From Clostridiales bacterium (GTDB lineage Bacteria > Bacillota > Clostridia > Oscillospirales > Acutalibacteraceae): a stretch of DNA of 64,000 nt. Shown one piece after another: positions 44,930 to 54,101 of the stretch. The notes under the pieces are model-generated. The model saw only the letters and a list, made by a program, of their open reading frames with translations, searched no databases and was not told the DNA's origin. Within the stretch, counting starts at the first letter, position 1. The number at the start of each line of letters is the position of its first letter. The DNA lies in assembly GCA_012839345.1 (NCBI GenBank), contig DUNN01000023.1, positions 30,746-94,745 on the forward strand, read 5' to 3'. The translations under genes and the position numbers were made by a program.

Positions 44930-46006
44930 ATGAACGATATTTTCAATTTTTTTGGAAGCATTCTGGGTTATCTGCTCTGGTTTTTATATTATGTCGTGAA
45001 CAACTATGGCGTGGCCATTATTTTATTTACGGTCATTCTGAAAATTCTGACCTTCCCGTTTTCGGTTAAGTCGCAGAAATCCATGGCAATGACCAGCCGC
45101 ATGGCGCAGAAACAGCAGGAGCTGCAGAAAAAGTACGGCAACGATAAACAGAAATATCAGGAAGAGCTTCAAAAGCTGTACGAAAAAGAAGGGGTAAACC
45201 CCGCAAGCGGCTGCCTGACAAACTTTGTCCCTCTCTTCATTATGATGGGCCTGTACTATACGGTGATTAACCCGCTGCAGAACGCGCTCCATCTTTCTTC
45301 CGATTCCGTCATAAAGGCGGTTAATATGCTGAAAGAAATTCCCGGCGTGGGCGCTGGTTTTAATACAAATTACGCGCAGATTGAAATTGTAAAGCATTTC
45401 GGCGACCTGAAATCGTACTTGACGATGTTCAGCGGCGATGAAATGGCCCGATTGGAATCGTTCAGCCATGGCTTTCAGTTTTTGGGCTTGAATCTTCTGG
45501 ATTCTCCGGCGGACGGCGGTAATATTTTCGGGACGATTTTCCGTTCCAACCTTTGGATTATTCCGGTGCTCTGCCTTGTAACCTCGCTGTTAAGCCAGTA
45601 TTTTATGATGAAACTTCAGCCCGGCATGCAGCAGACCCAGCAGGGCTGTATGAAATATATGCTTTATATTCTTCCCCTTTTCAGTGCATGGATCGCCTGC
45701 ACCGTACCGGCGGCAGTCGGTTTTTACTGGATTATATCTACCATTACCGGATTTTTGCAGACCGTAATTATGAATATTTGGTTCAGTCCGGCGGATTTGA
45801 ACGCCAAAGCTGAGGCCCAGCGTATTGCGCTAAGGGAACTCGAAGAAGCCAAAGTCCAGGCTTTGCCTGCCGCCCAACGGATGAAGCTCGCGGCTGCCAC
45901 GGCCGAGAAGGACGCTTCCTCGCAGCCTGTGAAAACGGCGCCGCGCAAGGCAAAGACAAAGAACAGCAAAAAGAATTCCACCGAATATTTAGGGTCGAAA
46001 AAATAA
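44930..46006 (+). CDS. yidC: Membrane protein insertase YidC/OxaA
   Basis: A Gram-positive type insertase (358 residues) that places membrane proteins with or without SecYEG. There is an N-terminal membrane segment (NNYGVAIILFTVILKILTFPF), a charged cytosolic loop (KSQKSMAMTSRMAQKQQELQ), and further segments such as FVPLFIMMGLYYTVINPL, SNLWIIPVLCLVTSLLSQYF and VGFYWIISTITGFLQ. A lysine-rich tail (APRKAKTKNSKKNS) may contact ribosomes. The N-terminal sequence is not a lipoprotein signal, unlike SpoIIIJ. The GAGG element precedes the ATG by about 13 bases. Confidence 0.95.
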   Translation: MNDIFNFFGSILGYLLWFLYYVVNNYGVAIILFTVILKILTFPFSVKSQKSMAMTSRMAQKQQELQKKYGNDKQKYQEELQKLYEKEGVNPASGCLTNFVPLFIMMGLYYTVINPLQNALHLSSDSVIKAVNMLKEIPGVGAGFNTNYAQIEIVKHFGDLKSYLTMFSGDEMARLESFSHGFQFLGLNLLDSPADGGNIFGTIFRSNLWIIPVLCLVTSLLSQYFMMKLQPGMQQTQQGCMKYMLYILPLFSAWIACTVPAAVGFYWIISTITGFLQTVIMNIWFSPADLNAKAEAQRIALRELEEAKVQALPAAQRMKLAAATAEKDASSQPVKTAPRKAKTKNSKKNSTEYLGSKK

Positions 46007-46028
46007 AAACACTCGGGGAGGTATTACT

Positions 46029-46847
46029 GTGATCAAAGAAGCAATTGCAACCGGCGAAACCGTCGAGTTGGCCAGGGAAGCAGCCTGCAGGGAACTGGGG
46101 GTAGAAACCTATGATGCCGAATTTGAAATTCTTGAGATGCCTACCAAAAAGACGTTTGGACTTTTCGGCGGCAATCCCGCGAAAGTCAGAGTGTTTATCA
46201 AAAGCAGCCCGGCAGATGCCGCGGCCGATTATTTAAAAAATGTACTGGCTCATATGGGGTTGAAGTCAGTTGATATTCAGATTACGGAGGAGGAGAACGG
46301 TGCGCTGCTTTCGTTGACAGGCGACGATATCGGCTTTGTCATCGGGCACCGTGGAGAAACGCTCGATGCTCTGCAGTATTTGGCGGGGCTTGTGGCGAAT
46401 CACATTGATAATTCCTACTACCGCATTACGCTTGATATTGGAAACTACCGTGAAAAGCGCAAGGAAACCCTTGAAATTCTCGGAAAGAAGATGGCCGCCA
46501 AGGCGGTCAAAACCGGGCGCAATGCATCGCTGGAACCGATGAATCCTTATGAGCGCAGGATCATCCATACTGCCGTACAGACTGTGGAAGGGGCAAAATC
46601 ATGGTCTGAAGGCGAAGAGCTGGCCCGCCATGTGGTAATTGGGCCGGAAGCAGGAGAAAGACCGCTTCCGCGTAAAAATTACGGTAGGGGCCAGCGCCGT
46701 TCCGGCGGGGACCGTCTGCGCGGCGGCAATTTTGCAAAATCCGCGCAGCAGCAGAGCCGCTCGGCGGCTTCCGCTTCCACCACTCCGCGGAAAGAAGTGG
46801 CCGACAGCAAGGCTCCGTTGTATGGCCGCATTGATTTGAAGAAATAA
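46029..46847 (+). CDS. jag: RNA-binding protein Jag/KhpB
   Basis: A cytosolic RNA-binding protein linked to cell elongation control. The Jag N-domain is at residues 1-55 (MIKEAIATGETVELAREAAC, KKTFGLFGG). The KH domain has the GxxG loop in IGHRGETLDALQYL. The R3H domain carries NPYERRIIHTAVQ. The C-terminal 60 residues are basic and low-complexity. The start is GTG at 46029, with GGGAGG upstream. It is the last gene before a terminator, closing the rpmH-rnpA-yidD-yidC-jag run. Confidence 0.95.
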   Translation: MIKEAIATGETVELAREAACRELGVETYDAEFEILEMPTKKTFGLFGGNPAKVRVFIKSSPADAAADYLKNVLAHMGLKSVDIQITEEENGALLSLTGDDIGFVIGHRGETLDALQYLAGLVANHIDNSYYRITLDIGNYREKRKETLEILGKKMAAKAVKTGRNASLEPMNPYERRIIHTAVQTVEGAKSWSEGEELARHVVIGPEAGERPLPRKNYGRGQRRSGGDRLRGGNFAKSAQQQSRSAASASTTPRKEVADSKAPLYGRIDLKK

Positions 46848-46863
46848 AGCAATACAAGAACAC

Positions 46864-46897
46864 AAAAGGGGCGGTTCGAAAGGATCGGCCCCTTTTT
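46864..46897 (+). terminator. Terminator after jag
   Basis: aaaaggggc pairs with gccccttttt, with a 15-base inner segment able to pair partly. The T-run is at the end of the right arm. Confidence 0.85.
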
Positions 46898-46994
46898 CCA
46901 TGAATAAGTGTTAGAAAATCGAACTGCGTTCGAAAATGATGGGCGGCAAAGCGAAGCCCGGTTTGCTGCAATAGAAAGTGTGGTGTTTGACCAA

Positions 46995-48383
46995 ATGATA
47001 AAGAATCATACTTCCGCTTCTTCCTCCACCATTGCGGCAATTTCTACCCCGCAGGCGGTCGGCGGAATCGGAATTGTAAGAATCTCCGGCCCAAAGGCCA
47101 AAGAGGTTGCACAGCGTGTTTTTACCGCAAAAAGCGGAAAACAACTGCGAAATTTAAAAGGGTATCAGGCGCTTTACGGCACCGTGTACGACGGGGAGGA
47201 GCGCATTGATGAGGCAATCGCACTGAATTTTAATGCTCCGGCTAGCTACACCGGGGAAGATGTAGTGGAACTTTCCTGCCACGGCGGGCTGTACCTGATG
47301 CGCCGAGTGTTGAAAGCGGTGTTCGCCGCGGGTGCCGTTCCCGCCGCGCCGGGTGAATTTACGCGACGCGCGTTTCTGAATGGAAAAATTGGACTGACCG
47401 AAGCGGAATCGGTGATGCAGTTGATTGGCGCGCAGGGGGAACAGGCCGCAAAGGTCGCACTGGCTGGGCACGACGGCGCACTGGAAAAGAATATTACTGA
47501 AATCCGGGAGCATCTGATTCAAACGGCGGCGCATCTATCTGCATGGGCGGACTACCCGGAAGAGGATATTCCGGAAATTAGTTCCGACACACTGACCGCA
47601 ACCTTAGCGGAAGCACAGAGCAAGTTGGAACATCTGCTGCATCAGTTTGACGCGGGCCGTGTGCTGCGGGAGGGTGTCCGCACCGTAATTGCAGGCAGAC
47701 CAAACGTAGGAAAGTCCACATTGATGAACCTGCTAGCTGGCTGTGAACGTTCGATTGTCACCGAATTTGCCGGAACCACCCGCGACGTGGTGGAGGATAC
47801 AGTGCTGCTTGGCGATGTTCCGCTTCTTCTGGCAGATACGGCGGGGATTCATATGACGCAGGACCCGGTGGAGCAAATTGGGGTGCTGCGCGCCCGGGAA
47901 CAGATTCAACAAGCGCAGCTTGTACTTGCTGTGTTTGACTCTTCCCAGGAGCTGAACGAAGAGGATCGGGAACTGGTCGATTTTCTTGGGGATGTGCCTT
48001 CTATTGCGGTGATTAATAAAAGCGATTTGCCAACTAAAATTGACAATGAGTATATCATAAATAAGTTTAAGCAAATAGTATATATTTCTGCATTAAAAGG
48101 CTCCGGCCTGAAAGAACTGCAAAAGGCGGTGGCAGAGCTGCTGCAAACGGAGCAGCTGAACCCCGAGGAGGGTATTTTGTTTACGGAACGCCAGCGCGAT
48201 GCAGCGCGGCGCGCAAACGACTGTGTGAAAGAAGCGATTCAGGCGGTGGAGCACGGCGTTACACTGGATGCGGTAACGGTATCCATCGAAGGCGCGGTTT
48301 CTGCGCTGCTGGAACTGACCGGGGAACGCGCGACCGAAGCGGTTGTGGATTCTGTTTTTTCACATTTCTGTGTTGGAAAATAA
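46995..48383 (+). CDS. mnmE: tRNA modification GTPase MnmE
   Basis: With MnmG it adds the carboxymethylaminomethyl group at wobble uridine 34. The N-terminal tetrahydrofolate-binding domain begins TIAAISTPQAVGGIGIVRISGP; the inserted G domain has Walker A AGRPNVGKST, the K-loop and switch TEFAGTTRDVVEDT, DTAGIH and NKSD; the C-terminal catalytic end is FCVGK, the C(I/L/V)GK motif. 462 residues from ATG 46995; the track start at 46908 lies close to the jag terminator. The ribosome binding site is weak at either start. Confidence 0.94.
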   Translation: MIKNHTSASSSTIAAISTPQAVGGIGIVRISGPKAKEVAQRVFTAKSGKQLRNLKGYQALYGTVYDGEERIDEAIALNFNAPASYTGEDVVELSCHGGLYLMRRVLKAVFAAGAVPAAPGEFTRRAFLNGKIGLTEAESVMQLIGAQGEQAAKVALAGHDGALEKNITEIREHLIQTAAHLSAWADYPEEDIPEISSDTLTATLAEAQSKLEHLLHQFDAGRVLREGVRTVIAGRPNVGKSTLMNLLAGCERSIVTEFAGTTRDVVEDTVLLGDVPLLLADTAGIHMTQDPVEQIGVLRAREQIQQAQLVLAVFDSSQELNEEDRELVDFLGDVPSIAVINKSDLPTKIDNEYIINKFKQIVYISALKGSGLKELQKAVAELLQTEQLNPEEGILFTERQRDAARRANDCVKEAIQAVEHGVTLDAVTVSIEGAVSALLELTGERATEAVVDSVFSHFCVGK

Positions 48384-48451
48384 TACTAAGAGTATATTAT
48401 TATTAAATTATCACAAATTGTATATTTTACTTTGATTGTTTTTTCGGTTCA

Positions 48452-48479
48452 TGATTCATTGTTGATTGTTCACTGATTT
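48452..48479. repeat. Degenerate heptamer repeat upstream of mnmG
   Basis: TGATTCA, TTGTTGA, TTGTTCA and CTGATTT follow each other in a 7-base period. The 16 bases TTCATGATTCATTGTT at 48448-48463 match exactly the repeat upstream of mreC. Confidence 0.5.
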
Positions 48480-48497
48480 GATATAGGGGTGATACTT

Positions 48498-50381
48498 ATG
48501 AAATACCATGCGGGCGACTATGATGTTGTCGTTATTGGAGCAGGGCACGCTGGCATTGAAGCTGCGCTGGCTTCGGCACGGCTGGGGTGCAGAACCTGTG
48601 TGTTTACTATAAATATGGACGCGGTAGGGAACTGCCCCTGCAACCCCTCCATCGGGGGAACCGCAAAGGGACATTTGGTGCGTGAAATTGACGCACTCGG
48701 CGGAGAAATGGGCAAAACCGCCGACGAGGCCATGATCCAAAGCCGGATGCTGAACCTTGGAAAAGGACCGGCGGTTCATTCCCTGCGCGCGCAAATCGAC
48801 CGCCGCGAATACGGGAAAATTATGAAGCACAAGCTGGAGTTGCAACCGAATCTTCAGCTGAAACAGGCCGAAATTGTGGACATCCTCCGGCTGGAAGATG
48901 GCACCTGGCAGGTAATCACCCGCATGGAGGCCGTTTACAATACCAAAGCAGTCATTATTGCGACCGGAACTTTTTTGGCAGGCAAAATCTATGTGGGCGA
49001 CGTTTCCTATTCCAGTGGGCCGGATGGAATGTTCCCCGCCGGGTTCCTGAGCGAGCCGCTGCGAAAGCTGGGGCTGAAACTGCGCCGGTTTAAAACGGGA
49101 ACGCCCGCACGTGTGTTAAAATCCAGCATTGACTTTACTGGGCTGGAGGCCCAGGAAGGCGACGACCCGGTGGTGCCGTTTTCCTATGATACGCTGAAAC
49201 CTTTGAAAAATCGTGCCGCATGTCATATTACGTGGACGAATGAAGAAACAAAGCGCATTATTCTGGAAAATATCCACCGTTCCCCATTGTACGGTGGAAA
49301 AATCGAAGGAGTTGGCCCGCGCTACTGCCCAAGCATTGAAGATAAAATTGTACGCTTTGCAGATAAAAAGCGGCATCAGCTCTTTATTGAACCGTGCGGG
49401 ATGGATACCGAGGAAATGTATTTGCAGGGAATGAGCTCTTCTTTGCCGGAAGATGTTCAGCTTGCATTTTATCGTTCCATTCCCGGCTTGGAGCATGTGG
49501 AAATTATGCGTTCCGCTTATGCCATTGAATATGACTGCGTGGACCCGGTGCAGATGAGTGCCACGCTGGAATTTAAGGACCTCCCCGGTTTGTACGGTGC
49601 GGGGCAGTTCAACGGCAGTTCCGGTTATGAAGAAGCTGCTGCGCAGGGACTGGTTGCCGGAATCAACGCCGCGCTGAAGGTGCAGGGCCGGCCGCCCATG
49701 ATTCTTGACCGTGCCAGCTCCTACATTGGTACATTGGTGGATGACCTGATTACAAAAGGCGTAACCGACCCGTATCGTATGATGACTTCCCGCAGTGAGT
49801 ACCGTTTGGTTCTGCGTCAGGATAACGCAGATGAACGGCTTACCCCCATCGGGCATGAAATCGGCTTAATTTCGCCGGAGCGCTGGGCAAGGTTCCAGCA
49901 GAAGCAGGAGCAGAAAAAGCAGGAACTCCAGCGTGCGGAAAAGACCGTATTTCCGCCGAGCGAAGAGCTGAATCAGATCCTTGTTTCACATGGAACATCG
50001 CCGGTTTCTTCAGGCGTGAAGCTGATTGACCTGATCCGCAGGCCAGAACTGAGCTATGAAATTCTGGCTCCCATCGACACGGACCGTCCGGACCTACCGG
50101 CCGCGGTTTTTGAAAATGTGGAGATTGAAATTAAATACGAAGGCTATATTAAACGCCAGAAAGCGGAAATTGAGGAGACCCGGAGGCTGGAAGAGCGTCG
50201 TCTGCCGGACGGTGTGGATTATACGGCAATCGTAGGTCTGCGCGCAGAAGCACAGGAAAAGCTGAACCGTGTCCGGCCGGCGAACATTGGACAGGCCTCT
50301 CGTATTTCGGGTGTCAGCCCGGCGGACATCAGCGTGTTGCTGATTTGGCTTGCCCGGCAGTCACATTCGGAAAAGACCTGA
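48498..50381 (+). CDS. mnmG: tRNA uridine 5-carboxymethylaminomethyl modification enzyme MnmG
   Basis: The FAD-dependent partner of MnmE. The dinucleotide-binding motif is VVVIGAGHAGIEAALA, the PCNPSIGGTAKGHLVREIDALGG segment is invariant, and FNGSSGYEEAAAQGLVAGINAA is the second FAD signature. The C-terminal domain contains YIKRQKAEIEETRRLEE and the closing NIGQASRISGVSPADISVLLIWL. 627 residues. The ATG at 48498 has AGGGG about eight bases upstream; the track begins at GTG 48489 inside that element. A degenerate parS lies within the gene. Confidence 0.96.
   Translation: MKYHAGDYDVVVIGAGHAGIEAALASARLGCRTCVFTINMDAVGNCPCNPSIGGTAKGHLVREIDALGGEMGKTADEAMIQSRMLNLGKGPAVHSLRAQIDRREYGKIMKHKLELQPNLQLKQAEIVDILRLEDGTWQVITRMEAVYNTKAVIIATGTFLAGKIYVGDVSYSSGPDGMFPAGFLSEPLRKLGLKLRRFKTGTPARVLKSSIDFTGLEAQEGDDPVVPFSYDTLKPLKNRAACHITWTNEETKRIILENIHRSPLYGGKIEGVGPRYCPSIEDKIVRFADKKRHQLFIEPCGMDTEEMYLQGMSSSLPEDVQLAFYRSIPGLEHVEIMRSAYAIEYDCVDPVQMSATLEFKDLPGLYGAGQFNGSSGYEEAAAQGLVAGINAALKVQGRPPMILDRASSYIGTLVDDLITKGVTDPYRMMTSRSEYRLVLRQDNADERLTPIGHEIGLISPERWARFQQKQEQKKQELQRAEKTVFPPSEELNQILVSHGTSPVSSGVKLIDLIRRPELSYEILAPIDTDRPDLPAAVFENVEIEIKYEGYIKRQKAEIEETRRLEERRLPDGVDYTAIVGLRAEAQEKLNRVRPANIGQASRISGVSPADISVLLIWLARQSHSEKT
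49982..49997. promoter_or_regulatory. Degenerate parS site inside mnmG
   Basis: TGTTTCACATGGAACA matches 14 of 16 positions of the parS consensus TGTTTCACGTGAAACA. It lies 4 kb from the better parS at 53963. ParB-binding sites are often clustered around the origin and can be inside genes. Confidence 0.45.
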
Positions 50382-50406
50382 TCAAATCCGGAAAGGCGGA
50401 AGGCTT

Positions 50407-51120
50407 ATGGAAGATATAAGAGAATTACTGGTTCGCTCTGCGGCGGAATATGGGCTGGAATTGGATTCCGATGCGGCGCAGCGTTTTCAAACCTACCTGG
50501 AGCTGCTGGTGGAATGGAATGAAAAAATGAACCTGACCGCCATTACCGAACCAAAAGAGGTTGCCCTGAAACATTTTTTGGACAGCATTCTTTTACTAAA
50601 GTATCTGGAAATCCCCCAAGGAGCCAAGCTGATCGATGTTGGCACTGGCGCAGGCTTTCCGGGTCTGCCGCTGAAAATTACGCGGCCGGATCTGCGATTG
50701 ACTCTATTGGACGGCCTAAACAAGCGCCTTGTCTTCTTGCAGGAGGTTTTGAATCAGCTGAAACTGGAAGCGGAGATTGTACACGCGCGGGGGGAAGAAG
50801 CCGGGCGAACGCCGAAGTACCGCATGGCGTATGATTATGCCACAGCGCGCGCGGTAGCTCCACTGAATCTCCTCTGCGAATATTGCCTGCCATTTTTGCG
50901 GCAGGGCGGAGTTTTTGCGGCGATGAAAGGCCCTAATGGTCGGGAGGAAGCGGACGGCGCGAAGAACGCCATTGCGCTTTTGGGCTGTGAACTGGAGCAA
51001 ATCCAGGAATTTTCTCTGCCCGGTGGGGACGCGAGGAGTTTGATTCTCATCCGCCGCACAAAGCCGGTGAACGCCATTTATCCGCGCCACGGCTCAAAAA
51101 TTAAAAAAAGCCCGCTTTAA
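50407..51120 (+). CDS. rsmG: 16S rRNA (guanine527-N7)-methyltransferase RsmG
   Basis: Methylates G527 of 16S rRNA with SAM. The Rossmann SAM site is LIDVGTGAGFPGLPLKI near residue 75; KMNLTAITEPKEVALKHFLDS upstream and YDYATARAVAPLNLLCEY are family motifs. 237 residues. The start at 50407 follows GGAAGG and lies 25 bases after mnmG; the track's extra residues overlap mnmG. The stop codon sits in a palindrome (cccgctttaaagcggg). Confidence 0.95.
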   Translation: MEDIRELLVRSAAEYGLELDSDAAQRFQTYLELLVEWNEKMNLTAITEPKEVALKHFLDSILLLKYLEIPQGAKLIDVGTGAGFPGLPLKITRPDLRLTLLDGLNKRLVFLQEVLNQLKLEAEIVHARGEEAGRTPKYRMAYDYATARAVAPLNLLCEYCLPFLRQGGVFAAMKGPNGREEADGAKNAIALLGCELEQIQEFSLPGGDARSLILIRRTKPVNAIYPRHGSKIKKSPL

Positions 51121-51135
51121 AGCGGGGAAAACCAG

Positions 51136-51183
51136 GGGTGCGGTGAAGCGAGCGTAAAATTCGCTTTTCGGCACCCTTTTTTT
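51136..51183 (+). terminator. Terminator after rsmG
   Basis: gggtgc pairs with gcaccc and aagcga with tcgctt, separated by a 4x4 internal loop; TTTTTTT follows. It closes the mnmE-mnmG-rsmG unit. Confidence 0.85.
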
Positions 51184-51277
51184 GTCATTTGCTATTGGGA
51201 ACAGAATTCTCGAACGACTTATAGAAACCGGAAAACGGAGCGCCGCTTAAAAGAAAGTGGAAAGGGAAGAGAAGTCG

Positions 51278-52471
51278 ATGGAAGCACGATATCAGCGGGT
51301 GGAACTGCCGCGGGGAAGGAGAATTCTCGTGGTCAGTGACCTGCATGGCAATTTAGCGGGATTTCAGGCACTGCTGGAACAGGTGAAATACGGTGAAAAC
51401 GATATTCTGATAATCGTGGGGGACATGCTGGAAAAGGGACCTGACAGCCTTGGGCTGCTGCGGTATGTGATCCATCTGTCCCAGTCGCACACTGTTTACG
51501 CGGTATGTGGAAATTGCGATGATTTTTACGATAAAATTATGAAGCCGGGTACTCCGGAAGAAAATCGGGATTGTCTGCATTATATGCTCAACAGGAAAAA
51601 GAGCATTTTAAACGAGATGTGTTGGGAAATTGGCGTGGAAGTCCATGAGAATACGGATATGACCAAGCTGAAACAACAGCTGCGGGAGGCCTTTCCAAAG
51701 GAATTTGCCTTTTTAGACACGCTTCCAGATATTTTGGAAACGCAGCGCTATATTTTTGTTCACGCAGGGCTGCAACCCGGGGACTTGCGTCATCAGGACC
51801 GAAATTTCTGCCGTCACACAGGGAGTTTTCTCTCTCTGGGGTATTCTTTTGAGAAAACGTGCGTGGTTGGTCATTGGCCAGTTTGCCTATATGGCGGACA
51901 CGGAATCTGCCACAACCCAATTTTTGCTCGGGCGCATAATGTTATCAGCATTGACGGGGGTAATGTTTTAAAGGAAGGGGGCCAAATTAATGTCCTAATT
52001 CTGTCGGAACTTTTCTCAGAATCCATTGAATGGCAGAGCTACGATGGCCTGCCTTTGTCCACAGCGCTGGAAAATCAGCCGGAATCGAACCAGGAAAGCA
52101 TCCATCTTCGTTGGACGGATGGAAAAGTAGAGATTTTAAAACGGGAAAAGGATTATTGTTACTGCCGGCATGAATCCAGCGGGGCACTTGTCTGGATACC
52201 GGAAAGCTGGTTGTACGAGCGAAACGGCAAATGGTTTACGGATGATTATACCGAATATCATCCCGAAATCCATGCCGGCGATCGGATTGCGGTACTGCAA
52301 AGGACCTCCAAAGGCTGTTTTGTTAAAAAGGACGGGGTCTGCGGGTGGTATTCTGGAGCTGTTTCGGAAGGGAATGAAGAGGAAAGAAACCTATGCAGCC
52401 AATGGCCAAATGCAAGGCCTGCCGGTGCGGGAGTAAAGCGACTTCTGGGAACAAAAGCCGGGGAGTGGTAG
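51278..52471 (+). CDS. Calcineurin-like metallophosphoesterase
   Basis: The N-terminal 240 residues carry the phosphoesterase motifs in order: VVSDLHGN, GDMLEKGPDS, GNCDD, HAGLQPGD and VVGHWPV, with an SDGGN-like end as ISIDGGN. The order and GDxxxxGP form resemble PrpE/ApaH/PPP-type protein or dinucleotide phosphatases. The C-terminal 140 residues contain an SH3-like segment (ALVWIPESWLYERNGKW). The best start is MEARYQRVELP at 51278, behind GGGAAGAG. The gene sits between rsmG and noc, not a usual member of this cluster. Substrate unknown. Confidence 0.82.
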   Translation: MEARYQRVELPRGRRILVVSDLHGNLAGFQALLEQVKYGENDILIIVGDMLEKGPDSLGLLRYVIHLSQSHTVYAVCGNCDDFYDKIMKPGTPEENRDCLHYMLNRKKSILNEMCWEIGVEVHENTDMTKLKQQLREAFPKEFAFLDTLPDILETQRYIFVHAGLQPGDLRHQDRNFCRHTGSFLSLGYSFEKTCVVGHWPVCLYGGHGICHNPIFARAHNVISIDGGNVLKEGGQINVLILSELFSESIEWQSYDGLPLSTALENQPESNQESIHLRWTDGKVEILKREKDYCYCRHESSGALVWIPESWLYERNGKWFTDDYTEYHPEIHAGDRIAVLQRTSKGCFVKKDGVCGWYSGAVSEGNEEERNLCSQWPNARPAGAGVKRLLGTKAGEW

Positions 52472-52874
52472 ATTGAAAACTTTCAACCATGTTCTCAAAA
52501 TTAGTGGAAAGATTTCAATTACCGTTTACCAGGCGGCGGTTCGCTGTGAGCAGGCTAAGCGCTTTGGCGCAGGTACTGGCGAATTGCAGGAAAAAACGTG
52601 GCCGTTCGAACACATGCTTTTGTTTCGGAATTTGGCTATGCGGAGTTTCTGCCGATTGTCGGAATACTGCGCAGGCCGGGGAGAAGTCCGAAGCATTCCA
52701 CCGTTTTTGAAATTTCTGTGGAAAGATTTCTACCTTCGATGCATATTCTATCCAAACAGCGAAACGCTGATATTTCAGGAAATATTTTTACCATCCGCCA
52801 TAATATTACAAAAATCTGCCTTCATACATGCTATTCTTTATAGGAAAGGACAAGCAGAAAGGCGGTGCGTTTGC
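52472..52874 (+). other. Unassigned stretch before noc, open in several frames
   Basis: Three + frames are mostly open. The noc frame is open back to TTG 52473, which has GGGGAG seven bases upstream, but the translation (rich in Phe and Cys) does not look like a Noc extension. A second reading, MFSKLVERFQLPFTRRR from 52489, could join VAVRTHAFVSEFGYAEFLP at 52601 if a run of six A near 52593 hides a frameshift. No family was recognised. Confidence 0.35.
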
Positions 52875-53687
52875 ATGTTTTTCAGCGATAAAAACAGAAT
52901 CGTGCAAATCGACATCAATTCCATTCACCCAAACCCAGCGCAGCCCCGGAAATCCTTTAATGAGCAGGAGCTGCTCGCGCTTTCCAGAAGCATCCGGGTA
53001 AACGGGCTTCTTCAGCCGATTACCGTACGCCGTGTGGCAGGCGGGTATGAAATCGTTGCCGGTGAGCGCAGACTGCGCGCCTGTAAAATGGCTGGGCTGG
53101 AAACCGTCTCCTGCATTGTAACTGACTGCTCGCAGGAAGACAGCGCGGTGCTTGCTATGACGGAAAACCTTCAGCGCCAGGACCTGCAGATTTTTGAAGA
53201 GGCAGAAGGAATCCGGCGGTTGATTGAAGAATGGAATGTGACGCAGGAGGAAGCAGCGGCCAGGCTGGGGAAAAGCCAATCCACGCTGGCCAATAAAATG
53301 CGGCTGTTGAAGCTGTCCGAAGCGGAACGGGCAAAAATCATGGAGGCAGGGTTAACAGAGCGCCACGCTCGGGCGCTGTTGCGTATCAACGATGAAAAGC
53401 TTCGTGCAAAGGCACTGGATGAAATTATCGAGCGCAATATGAACGTACAGCAAACGGACACGTACGTCGAACGTCTTTTAAGCGGCAAAAAGAAGGACAA
53501 GAACCGCCGCATTGTTGTAGTAAAGGATGTTCGGGTGTTTTTAAACACCATTAATCATGCCATTGAAACCATGAAGAAAAGTGGAATCAACGCCCAGACC
53601 GTAAAAAAGGAAAGCGAAGATTATATTGAGTGTATTGTAAGAATTCCGAAAACGGAAGCCACCGCAGGGGGCAAAAAACCTGCCTAA
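52875..53687 (+). CDS. noc: Nucleoid occlusion protein Noc (ParB-like)
   Basis: A ParB paralogue that in Bacillus binds NBS sites and blocks division over the nucleoid. The CTPase/N domain has IDINSIHPNPAQPRKSFNEQEL and IVAGERRLRACKMAG; box II is ENLQRQDLQIFEEAEGIRRLI; the helix-turn-helix is TQEEAAARLGKSQSTLANKMRLL. The C-terminus has RIVVVKDVRVFLNTINHAIE, as in Noc. 270 residues from ATG 52875, the canonical start. Position between rsmG and parA is the standard one, apart from the inserted phosphoesterase. Distinguished from ParB by place and sequence; a duplicate ParB is the alternative. Confidence 0.88.
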   Translation: MFFSDKNRIVQIDINSIHPNPAQPRKSFNEQELLALSRSIRVNGLLQPITVRRVAGGYEIVAGERRLRACKMAGLETVSCIVTDCSQEDSAVLAMTENLQRQDLQIFEEAEGIRRLIEEWNVTQEEAAARLGKSQSTLANKMRLLKLSEAERAKIMEAGLTERHARALLRINDEKLRAKALDEIIERNMNVQQTDTYVERLLSGKKKDKNRRIVVVKDVRVFLNTINHAIETMKKSGINAQTVKKESEDYIECIVRIPKTEATAGGKKPA

Positions 53688-53730
53688 GATTGAGTACAAG
53701 GTTTACTCCTATTCCCTATATCATTTCCCG

Positions 53731-53766
53731 CAAAACGGGCCGGACTTTTGTCCGGCCCGTTTTGTC
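53731..53766 (+). terminator. Terminator after noc
   Basis: A perfect 15-bp inverted repeat (caaaacgggccggac/gtccggcccgttttg) with a four-base TTTT loop. It separates noc from parAB. Confidence 0.9.
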
Positions 53767-53962
53767 CTCTTCATTCTTGTTGCCTTCTATGGCTTATGAT
53801 AATAACAATTTATGAGTATATGCTTTAAATAAAAAGTGTGTTTACCGATGAGCACAAAGGCATGATGCGACTTGTTTGTGAATATAGTTTGGTAACGAAG
53901 TTTTCGTACTGAACGAATAGGTAGAGCAGACCAAAGGATGGCCCAAGACCACATACGGACAA

Positions 53963-53978
53963 TGTTTCACATGAAACA
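53963..53978. promoter_or_regulatory. parS centromere site
   Basis: TGTTTCACATGAAACA matches 15 of 16 positions of the bacterial parS consensus TGTTTCACGTGAAACA. The palindrome continues outwards (caatg...cattg). It is 124 bases upstream of parA, where ParB should load and spread. Confidence 0.9.
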
Positions 53979-54002
53979 TTGCAGAAAAACACATGAAAAA
54001 TC

Positions 54003-54031
54003 TTTATTCTGAGTGCAAAGCGTGATATAAT
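54003..54031 (+). promoter_or_regulatory. Promoter of parAB
   Basis: TTTATT, 17 bases, and an extended -10 TGATATAAT ending at 54031. It lies 24 bases after parS, so ParB bound at parS could influence it. Confidence 0.6.
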
Positions 54032-54101
54032 AAAAAGCAATGCACAACGAATACGGATTTGCCCGGCAGCAGTTTAACGGCAATGCATCAGGAGGAGAAA
54101 A

